Positions 1-6,943 of a DNA stretch of 16,261 bases are shown here, piece by piece. The stretch's first letter is position 1, and each line of letters opens with the position of its first letter. The stretch comes from DASWOJ01 sp964242415 (GTDB lineage: Bacteria > Pseudomonadota > Alphaproteobacteria > Acetobacterales > Acetobacteraceae), in contig CAXTAT010000054.1 of assembly GCA_964242415.1 (NCBI GenBank), forward strand, positions 1-16,261, given 5' to 3'. Made by a program: the position numbers and the translations under genes. The notes under the pieces are model-generated. The model was given only the letters and a program-made list of their open reading frames with translations. It searched no databases and was not told the DNA's origin.

Positions 1-303
1 CCAACTCAGGCCAGCGCCGGACAACCAAAACCGCGGCCTACAGCCGACGCTTACTACTGCGAGCAAGCGGCAGGGTTCGGCGGCGAGTACGGCTTTGAGG
101 ATGGAGGGTACTGCGATGCGCTGGTGAGGATGTTTGAACAGGCGCTCAGGGCGTCGGTCACCTTGCCTGCCGAGCAGCGTGACATGACGCTGCGTCGCTT
201 AGCCTCGGTGCGCCGGATAGGCCAGCGTTTTGGCTACGGGGTTGGATACGACATGGATCGTCTGCTCGCGAGATACGCCAGACCTGGCGAAGCCCCCGAA
301 TGA
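1..303 (+). CDS. 3' end of an unrecognised protein (5' truncated by window edge)
   Basis: Frame 1 is open from the first base to a TGA at 301-303, giving about 100 C-terminal residues and no visible start. The piece contains YYCEQAAGFGGEYGFEDGGYC, in which two cysteines flank a Gly/Tyr-rich stretch, followed by a charged helical region (VRMFEQALRASVTLPAEQRD) and a basic end. I do not recognise the family. Codon use is GC-rich and protein-like, with no low-complexity artefact, which supports a real gene. The next gene on this strand starts 172 bases downstream, and I see nothing definite in that gap. Confidence 0.5.
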   Translation, partial: PTQASAGQPKPRPTADAYYCEQAAGFGGEYGFEDGGYCDALVRMFEQALRASVTLPAEQRDMTLRRLASVRRIGQRFGYGVGYDMDRLLARYARPGEAPE

Positions 304-475
304 CGGCGTCGTGCAAGTCGGTAGGGCAGTCCTGCCGTCCTGACAGGTCATCAGCCGCGCCGAGTCCAGGCCGACGATGCGTTGCCTTCGCCGGCCAGGT
401 CCCATAGCGTCGAGACGTCGTCCGTAACGAGACCGCAACAAGGGCTCCGACGGAAGGCATTGGTGAAGACGCGCC

Positions 476-1759
476 ATGTCAGACATGAAGCAGGGTCGAC
501 GCGAAGTGCTCGGGGCGGCGGCGGCCGTCGGCTCGTTGGCGTTCGCGCCAGGGTTCAGTCGCGCGGCAACGACGCCCGGCGAGGCCGTGCCACGAGCCGG
601 GATCGAGCTTGTGCTGCGCCGGGCCGTCGACGCAAGAGAGATTCCCGGCGTCGTCGCCATGGCGGCCAGCGATAAGGGCGTGTTCTACGAGGCCGCGTTC
701 GGCACACGCGACCTGGCCCACAGTACGGCGATGACGACGAATACGGTATTCCGCATCGCCTCGATGACCAAGCTGGCGACGTCCATCGCCGCGATGCAGC
801 TCGTCGAGCAGGGCAAGCTGACGCTGAACGACCCGGTGCCGCCGATCGACACGGCGCTGAGCGCGCCGCAGGTGCTGGACGGGTTCGACGCCAATGGTGC
901 GCCAAAGCTTCGCCCGGCCAAGGGGCCGATCACCTTGCGCCAACTGCTGACCCACACCGCCGGGTTTAGCTACGAGCAATGGGACGCTGACACGGCCCGC
1001 TACGTGAAGGCCAGCGGCATGGCGTCCACCAGCACCGGCAAGATAGCCTCGCTGCGGACGCCGCTGGTGTTCGATCCCGGCACCCGCTGGGAATATGGCG
1101 TCAACCTCGACTGGGTTGGGCTGATCGTGCAGTCGGTCAGCGGCCAGACGCTCGATGCCTACGTGGCCGAGCACATCACCAAGCCGCTCGGCATGAAGGA
1201 CACGTCGTTCGCACCCACCCCGGAGCAGCGGACGCGGCAGGCCAGCGTTCACCAGCGCATGCTGGACGGCTCGTTGCAGCCGCAGCCGCTGGAAACGCCA
1301 TTCACACCCGAGTTCTGGGCCGGCGGCGGCGGGCTCTACTCGACCGCCGGCGACTACCTGACCCTGCTGCGGGCGATGCTGGGCGGCGGTGTGCTCGACG
1401 GCACGCGCATCTTGCGGCCGGAAACGGTCGTGCTGATGAACACCAACCAAATTGGCGAGATTGAGGCGGGCATCCTGAAGACCACCGCGCCCGCGCGCTC
1501 GACCGATGTCGACTTTTTCCCCGGCGTCAGCCTGAAATGGGGCCTTGGGTATATGATCAACATGCAGCCGGGCCCGAACGGCCGCAGCCCCGGCAGCCTG
1601 ACCTGGGCCGGACTGTTCAACACCCATTATTGGATCGACCCGGCCCGGCATCTCGCCGCGGTCATCATGACCCAGGTGCTGCCATTCGGCGACGTGCCGA
1701 CGATGCGGCTCTACGGCCAATATGAGCGCAGCATCTACGACGCCATGAAGTCCGTTTAG
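476..1759 (+). CDS. Tat-exported serine hydrolase, beta-lactamase class C / family VIII esterase-like
   Basis: A 427-aa protein of the beta-lactamase-related serine hydrolase family (Pfam Beta-lactamase), which includes class C beta-lactamases, EstB-type carboxylesterases and DD-peptidases. The N-terminus carries a twin-arginine-like motif (GRREVLG, residues 7-13) and a short hydrophobic Ala-rich stretch ending near ASRA-type residues around 30, so export by Tat to the periplasm is likely. The nucleophile motif is S96-M-T-K99. A tyrosine motif, W-E-Y207-G-V-N210, gives the general base. W377-A-G sits where family VIII esterases have WGG and penicillin-binding enzymes have KTG, which favours an esterase over a true beta-lactamase. 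Length fits family VIII (380-430 aa). ATG 485 is an alternative start that keeps the Tat motif. Substrate cannot be told from sequence. The gene stands alone. The opposite strand is open over its full length, probably a GC-bias effect. Confidence 0.85.
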   Translation: MSDMKQGRREVLGAAAAVGSLAFAPGFSRAATTPGEAVPRAGIELVLRRAVDAREIPGVVAMAASDKGVFYEAAFGTRDLAHSTAMTTNTVFRIASMTKLATSIAAMQLVEQGKLTLNDPVPPIDTALSAPQVLDGFDANGAPKLRPAKGPITLRQLLTHTAGFSYEQWDADTARYVKASGMASTSTGKIASLRTPLVFDPGTRWEYGVNLDWVGLIVQSVSGQTLDAYVAEHITKPLGMKDTSFAPTPEQRTRQASVHQRMLDGSLQPQPLETPFTPEFWAGGGGLYSTAGDYLTLLRAMLGGGVLDGTRILRPETVVLMNTNQIGEIEAGILKTTAPARSTDVDFFPGVSLKWGLGYMINMQPGPNGRSPGSLTWAGLFNTHYWIDPARHLAAVIMTQVLPFGDVPTMRLYGQYERSIYDAMKSV

Positions 1760-1816
1760 GCACCCGGCGTAAGCAGGACCATCAGGCTCGACGAAAGCGG
1801 GGATCGATGCCAGCTC

Positions 1817-2128
1817 GACCGAGCTGGGCGGCGTCCAATCAGCACGTGATAACCGGGCTTCTCGCGAGTTAGAGATGGTGTGCGTCTCGACCACGTAGGC
1901 CGTGGCAGGCATCTCGCTGCACCGCTTGCAGTGCAGTCGGGGCAGGATGCCGCGCAACCTGGTCTGTCCGCCACGCTGCTGGACCAGCATGCGGAAGGGC
2001 AGGAGGGTCCGGCCTATGCAGCAATTTACCTCAAGCCAATAGCCGTCCAGGTCGGCCAACCATACCCCTGCCACATAGGAAGCTGCGCCGTCGCCTGTCC
2101 TGCCGCACACCTTCGATGGATCGCTCAT
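1817..2128 (-). CDS. Small cysteine-pair protein of unknown function; 3' end uncertain, stop codon apparently lost
   Basis: Reads from ATG at 2128 down the minus strand. The first ~98 residues look like a genuine small protein: a conserved-looking start (MSDPSKVCGRTGDG), VWLADLDGYWLEVNC, a Gly-Arg-Thr segment, then LPRLHC67-K-R-C70, a CxxC knuckle that could bind zinc, then TAYVVETH. This resembles roughly 100-residue hypothetical proteins common in alphaproteobacteria (recognition by style, not a search). The upstream minus-strand sequence has GGGCGGAG a few bases before the ATG, and an AT-rich stretch that could hold a promoter. After about residue 100 the frame meets no stop and continues through the antisense of the serine hydrolase to 479. 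The natural end was therefore probably lost by a small indel, and the 3' coordinate given here is my estimate. Confidence 0.4.
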
Positions 2129-2219
2129 GGCTCCGCCCTATACGAGAACAGAAACAAAACATCGTAGGATTTTTGTCAATGGATTGAGTCGGGGAAGGAA
2201 GTGGGGCAGGCTTTCAGCC

Positions 2220-2501
2220 ATGCCGAAGCTCATCCGCCGCCGTGTTCTTGTCGCGCTCGCCGCCGTGCTGCCGCTGTTACCATTCCGCCGCGCAAAAGCG
2301 GGACCGATCCCGCCCGCTACGCCCACGCCGCCAATCTCAAAGGAACCATTCCAATGGTTGAGCGATGAGGAATTGTATGAACGCCATCCCGGCCTGCGGG
2401 AACAGGTTGCCTTCGAGCGGCGGACTATGTCGTCCGGATGGATACAGCTTTCCGATGGCAACTGGATGCATTCTTTCAGACGTTCGATTGGTCGCCGGTA
2501 G
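2220..2501 (+). CDS. Small exported protein of unknown function (93 aa)
   Basis: From ATG 2220 the product begins MPKLIRRRVLVALAAVLPLL, a basic n-region and a hydrophobic core, then a likely cleavage site after AKA (residues 25-27). The mature part is about 65 residues: a Pro-rich linker (GPIPPATPTPPISKEP), then FQWLSDEELYERHPGLREQ and a basic C-terminus. I chose 2220 because the signal sequence starts there, with purine-rich GGAAGGAAGTGGGG upstream. A longer in-frame start at 2127 would put a hydrophilic extension in front of the signal and overlap the opposing gene's start. I do not recognise the family. The opposing gene at 2128 is divergent and would share the upstream region. Confidence 0.5.
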   Translation: MPKLIRRRVLVALAAVLPLLPFRRAKAGPIPPATPTPPISKEPFQWLSDEELYERHPGLREQVAFERRTMSSGWIQLSDGNWMHSFRRSIGRR

Positions 2502-2518
2502 CTGAGTCTAGCAAAGCA

Positions 2519-2538
2519 AGGCCCTCGTTGCTGGGCCT
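2519..2538 (+). terminator. Possible weak hairpin after the small exported protein
   Basis: AGGCCC (2519-2524) and GGGCCT (2533-2538) form a perfect 6-bp stem around an 8-base loop, 17 bases past the stop at 2501. No T-run follows, so it would be a poor intrinsic terminator. It may only be a GC-rich chance hairpin. Confidence 0.25.
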
Positions 2539-2711
2539 CAGCCACTGCGCGGCATGCGCCGTTAGGATGTTCGCCGTACAAAAATGGTGAGCGAATTATT
2601 CAGTAGCAGATGCTGCACGAATGCGAAAGGTAAAACTTCTGCAACCTTCTCTGGACCCACCTTGCCAATAGGTTGAAGTTTGCATAAGATGTAAACGAAT
2701 CGCACCCTTAA

Positions 2712-3054
2712 AATCGCATCATCGGCTACGCCTGTGTCAGCACTTACGAGCAGACGCTCGGCGCCCAGCTTGAACAATTGAATGCGGCAGGCTGCGCCAA
2801 GGTATATTGAGAAGGCGACCGGCGCACAGGTGGAGCGGCGCGAGCTGCAGCACATGTTGGAGGCCATTGCCCCTGGCGAAGTGGTGACACTGACCCGCAT
2901 CGACTGGCTAGCCTGCTCGACATTTGACCTGTTATTCATCGTCAAGGGTATCACCGACTCAGGCGGGCAATTCCGGTCACTGGTGAAGCCATGGGCTGAC
3001 GGCTCGACCAGCACCGAGCGCTTGATGCTGGCAGACAGGCCTGGCATGGCGTAA
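2712..3054 (+). pseudogene. Decayed serine resolvase/invertase gene (catalytic domain only)
   Basis: The first frame, from 2715, reads RIIGYACVSTYEQTLGAQLEQLNAAGC and stops at TGA 2808-2810. Homology continues in another frame as EKATGAQVERRELQHMLEAI, then VVTLTRIDWLACST, and later PWADGSTSTERLMLA, ending at TAA 3052-3054. This is the N-terminal catalytic domain of a Tn3-type resolvase with a short deletion near 2808, AAT (2712-2714) where a start codon would be expected, and no C-terminal helix-turn-helix. The catalytic serine remains, but three conserved arginines are gone: YARVS is now YACVS, and TRIDRLARS is now TRIDWLACS. It is a relic of an earlier mobile element and is not a copy of the intact resolvase at 5900-6460. 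Confidence 0.8.
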
Positions 3055-3085
3055 ACATAGGCACGACAGCAGAGAGCTGGACACC

Positions 3086-3418
3086 ATGTCTGACGAAGAG
3101 AACGATCCCCCGCAGCAGACACCAGAGGCCGGACAGGCAAGCGACGACCCGGCGCACGACCGCATAGCCGCAATCATCAAGGCCGTGTCTGAACTGGTGA
3201 CGCAGCCGCCAACCCTGCTGGGATTCGACTTCGCGGACCTGCGCCAAGGGTTGGTGGATGAGGGTCTTGCTCCGTTCGGAGAGGGCGAGGCGACCGGCGA
3301 AAACCGCGCTACCCATGCCGCCGACTTAGCAATTGACGACATTAGGCGGCAGTTGCGGATGGCTACCGCCCATGACCACGAACAGGCTAACAGGGAAACT
3401 GACGACGCGAGTGACTGA
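3086..3418 (+). CDS. 110-aa protein resembling an FtsZ fragment (T7 loop and start of C-terminal subdomain)
   Basis: The product has an acidic disordered N-terminus (residues 1-24), then residues 27-86 that resemble FtsZ around its T7 loop: FDFADLRQGL matches the FtsZ pattern NxDFADVRxxM, and GEGEATGENRATHAADLAI matches the GxGEATGENRAxxAAExAI segment. D48 and D51 sit where the two aspartates lie that complete GTP hydrolysis on the neighbouring FtsZ subunit; the usual Asn of the T7 loop is Gly. The tail (91-110) is hydrophilic and acidic. The GTP-binding domain is absent, so it cannot be a GTPase alone. It may be a degenerate fragment that has acquired a start, or a small protein that binds FtsZ. 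ATG 3086 follows AGAGAGCTGGACACC. It lies just downstream of the dead resolvase. Confidence 0.5.
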   Translation: MSDEENDPPQQTPEAGQASDDPAHDRIAAIIKAVSELVTQPPTLLGFDFADLRQGLVDEGLAPFGEGEATGENRATHAADLAIDDIRRQLRMATAHDHEQANRETDDASD

Positions 3419-3978
3419 CAAGGTCGGCTACGGAAAAGCAGCCTTCTGCACCGTTTTGCCAGATGCCCGATTGATGTTACGGAACACCTAACCGGACTGC
3501 CTACACCTACGTCGCCTTCCTGCGCTGTGTTCTTGGGCGTACCTTGCCCTGTGCTGACCCTTGCTCCGGGGAAGGCGTCAGCAGCTTCCAGCTTATGATC
3601 ACCTCCAAGCACACCTGTGCCCGTGCGTTGTCGGTGATGAATGGCAAGTGCCGGCGCAGCTATAACAGAACCTTGGACCTGCCTGCCTGGTAGGAGCAAG
3701 CAGACGTGCAACGAAAGCGTGCAAAACGCGATGTGCATCGGCTAACAGCCAAGTCAGCAAGTGGAAGACAGCATGGACGAGGCCGAGCGACACGACCAGG
3801 CTAAGACGGCGAGCGTTGGCGCCTCCAGCGCCCCCGCATGGTCACTCTCAGAAGGGTAGCGTCTTCACCTTGCGGCCTCTAAGGAGTAGGCTGTAGGCTA
3901 GAGTTACAACAATCTTAGGTTGCCAACAGCTCCTCACTGGACTGACGGCGACCAACGACATTGCGAGCAGGCGTCAGC
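3419..3978. other. 560-base stretch without a convincing gene
   Basis: No reading frame here has protein-like length or a recognisable motif. Only short frames occur: a 32-codon ATG frame from about 3596 and a hydrophilic 28-codon frame 3773-3859. Base composition is less GC-rich than the transposon. It may be decayed coding DNA. No tRNA, repeat array or clear terminator was seen. Confidence 0.4.
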
Positions 3979-4764
3979 ATGTGCGTAAAGTCCTACCTCT
4001 TCGCGACTCTCGTCCTCCTGGCAGGATGCGCTCCAGCGCGACAAGCACTGGGCGCCAGCTTCGATTGCCGGCGGGCGTCAACCCGGGTTGAGGTGCTGAT
4101 CTGCTCCGATGCGGTCCTGTCCACGCTCGATGACCAGCTCGACGCCAGCTACAAAACCGTCGATGCCGGGCGGGCGCTGCCTGGCCTGCGCGAGGAGCAA
4201 CGCGCGTGGCTGGCGCAGCGCGCCCGCTGCGGCGATGCCGCTTGCCTGGGCGACCTGTATCGCCGCCGGATCGCGGACCTCTCTGCATCGGCAGGCGCGC
4301 CGCCGCCAGCTGCTGACGCAAGTCCTCCGTCCGGATTGGCAGGCAGCAGGTATTGCGTGTTTGGCAGCGGCAACAGCTACGACATGCTGCTTGCCCGGCT
4401 CAATCGGGATGGCAGCCTTGCGTTCGGGCTGACGTCGTGGACCGCTAACGGCTCCAACTTTTCCGTCGCCGGGACAGCGAGGCCGAGCGGCCAAGGGTGG
4501 CGCTACGAGGAAAGCATGAACTCCCCCGATCCGGACCAGCGCTGCGCGGTGGTGGTCGATCGCACGCCGGACGGTGGCTTCCAGGTCTCCACAGTCGAGG
4601 GCGCACGCTGCGAGGCCTTCGCCGGGCACGGCGCGGTTCTTTACGGGACAGATGTCTTTCCGAAGACGTCCCGCGCCGGCGATGCGCCACCTTCCTTCTC
4701 GGGCGAGACGCTGATGCAGGTTGGCTGTGACCGGCCCAAGACCGGCAGACGTCGCATACCGTGA
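3979..4764 (+). CDS. Lipoprotein with LprI-like (DUF1311) domain
   Basis: From ATG 3979 the product (261 aa) starts MCVKSYLFATLVLLAGC, a lipoprotein signal with lipobox L-A-G-C17, so it is probably lipid-anchored in the cell envelope. Residues 28-100 fit the LprI / DUF1311 family: FDC30-RRASTRVEVLIC42-SD, LDDQLDASY, QRAWLAQRARC84-GDAAC89, LYRRRIADL. The four cysteines are in the family positions and probably form two disulfides. The family takes its name from mycobacterial LprI, a lysozyme inhibitor, but most members have no tested function. Residues about 125-250 form a second part, likely beta-rich, that I do not recognise. A TTG at 3961 is an in-frame alternative start that would only add six residues before the signal. 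No partner gene is adjacent. Confidence 0.8.
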   Translation: MCVKSYLFATLVLLAGCAPARQALGASFDCRRASTRVEVLICSDAVLSTLDDQLDASYKTVDAGRALPGLREEQRAWLAQRARCGDAACLGDLYRRRIADLSASAGAPPPAADASPPSGLAGSRYCVFGSGNSYDMLLARLNRDGSLAFGLTSWTANGSNFSVAGTARPSGQGWRYEESMNSPDPDQRCAVVVDRTPDGGFQVSTVEGARCEAFAGHGAVLYGTDVFPKTSRAGDAPPSFSGETLMQVGCDRPKTGRRRIP

Positions 4765-5116
4765 GATGGCCTGGCGTCAGGTTTGGACGCACGGCGACGC
4801 GGAGCCCGATGCCGCTGAAGATCGGGAATGGCATCTCTAGTAGAGGACCATAAGGAAGTGTAGGGTGCCAGCGACGGGGTAGTACCGACCGTGGTATGCT
4901 GGCCAGGTGCCCCGACCCGCGAAGCAGCCCGAACCAGCCGCTGACCCTGGTGCCAAACCGCCCGGCCCGGACCGCGGCAGTGGTGTCTCGCTGTGTGATG
5001 TAGGAGCGGCATTCCTGGGCAGCGTTGGCTGTCCGGGGTCACGCCATAGAACGGGCCTCGACTTTGCCCATATCACGGGATCGGGAGGTCAAGCTCAGCG
5101 TCAGGCATGACCGCGA
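4765..5116. other. 352-base stretch between lipoprotein gene and transposase fragment
   Basis: No supported gene. It presumably contains the outer end of the insertion sequence whose transposase fragment follows on the minus strand, but I could not identify a terminal inverted repeat because the other end of that element is missing. Short frames on both strands show no recognisable motif. Confidence 0.4.
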
Positions 5117-5838
5117 TCACGGCGCGTAGCAGACAGCGTCGAGGATGCCCTGAAGCTCCGGGGCGATCGGTTCCGTCATGTCGGTGGTTTTGGCCGACAT
5201 GACGATACGCTCAAACCACAGGTGCCGACGCAGCCGGGCGAGGGCATCGGCAAAGGTCGGAGCTGGCTTCGGATACCAAGCCGCCCGGCGTGGCGAGAGG
5301 GCGAAGCGCTCAGCATTCTGCTGCACATACAGCGTGACCGCACTGTAGAGGCCGAGCAACAGCGGGGTGGTCCGGAACACGGCTGGGTCGGACCATTGAC
5401 GCTGGGTCTCCATCCCGAGATGAGCGCGGGCTTCTTCGTACGTGGTCTCCATGGCCCAGCGGCGGTTAAAGCAGTCCAGCACGTCGCGCGGGTCGGCCGT
5501 TGTGTCCGTGCAGAGGAACGCCTCCGGCTTGCGCCGGCCATCGGGGTAGCGGACCAGCACCCACAGGATCGGCACGATCGGCTTGCCTCCGTGGTGCCAC
5601 AGCGCCGTGCCGTGCGCATACTCGATCCAGCCGCCGCTGCGCCACGACGTGCGGCTGGCCTGGCTCACCCGCTGCCAGCACGTGGCCGGGTCGGCAATGC
5701 GCTCGGACAGTTGGGGCTGGCGCTTGCCTTTGCGGGGCGCACGGCCCGGCTTGCCGGTGTGGCGTGGGGGTGGGTCGAACAGGCATGCGTCCTTGCGCAG
5801 GCGCGTGATCACCGCCATTCGGCCGCGCAGCCCGTGGA
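5117..5838 (-). pseudogene. DDE transposase fragment (C-terminal two-thirds), truncated by the arsenic transposon
   Basis: The minus strand encodes a transposase C-terminus ending CYAP and TGA. Visible landmarks are VITRLRKDACLFDPPP, PILWVLVRYPDG, CTDTTADPRDVLDCFNRRW, METTYEEARAHLG (which carries the final acidic residue of the DDE triad, E146 or E147 counting from a TTG at 5872), and WYPKPAPTFADALARLRRHLW near the end. This is the DDE-superfamily endonuclease type seen in IS701/IS4-like elements. The N-terminal part with the first two catalytic aspartates is missing. Homology stops close to the GGGG at 5839-5842 where the transposon end begins; the few codons beyond it (TTG at 5872 onwards) are transposon inverted repeat read in frame. 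The gene is therefore dead. It marks the target into which the transposon inserted, or a deletion boundary. Confidence 0.75.
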
Positions 5839-5877
5839 GGGGATGACCCAACATCGCTGCTACCAGCCGCAAAGTAG
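5839..5877 (+). repeat. Left terminal inverted repeat of the transposon
   Basis: Positions 5849-5877 match the reverse complement of 16183-16211 at 26 of 29 bases by direct reading. Ten more bases outward reach GGGG at 5839-5842, so 5839-5876 would be a 38-bp end like those of the Tn3 family. The outer ten bases are not matched on the right. Confidence 0.7.
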
Positions 5878-5899
5878 GCGTGATGCCTGAGCTGGGCTG

Positions 5900-6460
5900 C
5901 TAGGCCGCCGGCTTATGCGTCCCAAGCAGTCGGTAAACGCTGGCCCGGCCGATGCCGAGCTGGCGCGCAATGGCGGCAGGGCCAAGCTTCTCCTCATCGC
6001 GCAAGCGCCGCAACTCAACCGGATCAATTGTGGGTTTGCGACCCTTGTAGATGCCCTTTGCCTTCGCGGCCTTGATGCCTTCGAGTTGGCGTTCGCGGCG
6101 CAAGTTGGTCTCGAACTCGGCGAACACGCCCAGCATGTCGAGGAACGCCTTGCCGGCAGCCGTGCCGGTGTCCACCGGCTGTTCGGTTGCACGCAGGGCA
6201 ACGCCTTTCTCTTTCAGCTCGTACACGATGTCCTGCAGGTCCTTCATGGACCGGGCGAGCCGGTCGATGCGGGTGACCACGAGCGTGTCGCCGGGTTGCA
6301 CGAAGTCGAGCAGCACCTGCAGCTCGGTGCGTCCATCGCGCCGGCTGCCGCTGGCTTTCTCGGCGCGGACCACGCCGCAGCCGGCCGCCTTGAGGGCGGC
6401 ACGCTGGATGCCGAGGTCCTGGTCGAGAGTGCTGACGCGAGCATAGCCGTAGAGGGACAT
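5900..6460 (-). CDS. tnpR: Tn3-type serine resolvase
   Basis: A full-length 186-aa site-specific recombinase that resolves cointegrates made during Tn3-type transposition by acting on a res site. The catalytic domain begins MSLYGYARVSTLDQD with R8 and nucleophile S10. The other active-site motif is TRID66-R67-LAR70-S. Then GKAFLDMLGVFAEFETNLRRERQ leads into helix E, and residues 140-186 hold the DNA-binding helix-turn-helix (GPAAIARQLGIGRASVYRLL). All key residues are intact and the length is normal, so it should be active. It points outward at the left end of the element. The 183 bases between its start and the next gene contain dyads fitting a res site, which would also let the protein repress itself. 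Confidence 0.95.
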   Translation of the reverse strand: MSLYGYARVSTLDQDLGIQRAALKAAGCGVVRAEKASGSRRDGRTELQVLLDFVQPGDTLVVTRIDRLARSMKDLQDIVYELKEKGVALRATEQPVDTGTAAGKAFLDMLGVFAEFETNLRRERQLEGIKAAKAKGIYKGRKPTIDPVELRRLRDEEKLGPAAIARQLGIGRASVYRLLGTHKPAA

Positions 6461-6474
6461 GCGAAGGGTGCGCT

Positions 6475-6640
6475 CCGTCTCGCTGGGGTCTGGACCTGCT
6501 TACGCTACTGTCTTGGAAGACTGAGAACAACCCATACGAGACGTGGAAAGTGTCTCGCGCTGATGCCTTGCTGGCGTTCACCCAAACAGGACAGCCAATA
6601 GAGCCGAGTGCGACCGGACATGCCGGCTTCTGTTCGCACC
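6475..6640. promoter_or_regulatory. Putative res site / resolvase promoter region
   Basis: The non-coding interval upstream of tnpR contains GTCTT-GG-AAGAC (6510-6521) and CGAGAC-N9-GTCTCG (6537-6557), two dyads about 27 bases apart, followed by looser GGACA repeats. Resolvase sites in Tn3-like elements consist of several imperfect dyads in this position, so the identification rests mainly on location. Subsite boundaries were not determined. Confidence 0.4.
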
Positions 6641-6643
6641 GAC

Positions 6644-6838
6644 TCAGTGGGGGCGGCTGCCTACCCACGGTTCGACCGCGAACATCCGGCGAGCCTCGGC
6701 CAGTCCATCTGCGACACTCTGCGGAATGCCGTCGCGAGGCGTGACGATCTGGTAGAGCAGTTCGCCGCTGCCCGGCTTCGTAATCGTGACCATGCAGGCC
6801 CGGTCGTCCGAGTAGCGGATCGCGATCTCGACATCCAT
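6644..6838 (-). CDS. Small protein of unknown function, divergent from arsR
   Basis: From ATG 6838 the minus strand encodes 64 residues: MDVEIAIRYSDDRACMVTI, KPGSGELLYQIVTPRDGIP, then SVADGLAEARRMFAVEPWV. The composition is balanced, with an alternating beta-like first half and a helical second half, and does not look like an antisense shadow because nothing else is coded here. GGGGGA lies five bases before this ATG and supports the start; an upstream in-frame ATG at 6898 would run across the arsR operator and is less likely. Its promoter region is shared with arsR and contains the dyad TTCGAG-N4-CTCGAA, so it may be co-regulated by arsenic. I do not recognise the family, and it may instead belong to the transposon backbone. 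Confidence 0.5.
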   Translation of the reverse strand: MDVEIAIRYSDDRACMVTITKPGSGELLYQIVTPRDGIPQSVADGLAEARRMFAVEPWVGSRPH

Positions 6839-6864
6839 GCGCGTCCCCCAAGCCGCCCATGCAT

Positions 6865-6880
6865 TTCGAGTATCCTCGAA
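6865..6880. promoter_or_regulatory. Perfect dyad TTCGAG-N4-CTCGAA, possible operator for the divergent gene
   Basis: TTCGAG (6865-6870) and CTCGAA (6875-6880) are a perfect inverted repeat with a 4-base centre (TATC). Read on the minus strand the centre gives GATACT, a plausible -10 element for the divergent small gene, with TTGGCC 18 bases upstream as a -35. It shares the TCGA core with the arsR operator. Confidence 0.45.
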
Positions 6881-6886
6881 TAATGG

Positions 6887-6920
6887 TTGACGGGCCAAGT
6901 CGAGCCTCTATGTTCGACTT
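6887..6920 (+). promoter_or_regulatory. arsR promoter with overlapping ArsR operator dyad
   Basis: A sigma70-like promoter: TTGACG (6887-6892), 16 bases, TATGTT (6909-6914). The perfect dyad AAGTCGA-N10-TCGACTT (6897-6920) covers the spacer and the -10, the position expected for steric repression by a small ArsR repressor that leaves on binding As(III). Start of transcription would be near 6921, leaving a short leader to the ribosome site at 6933-6938. Confidence 0.6.
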
Positions 6921-6943
6921 TACTGGTAATATGGGAGGCAGTT

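Noticed and set aside
3773..3859. Short hydrophilic frame (28 codons) in the gap before the lipoprotein gene
   Set aside because: Too short, no ribosome-binding sequence and no recognisable motif.
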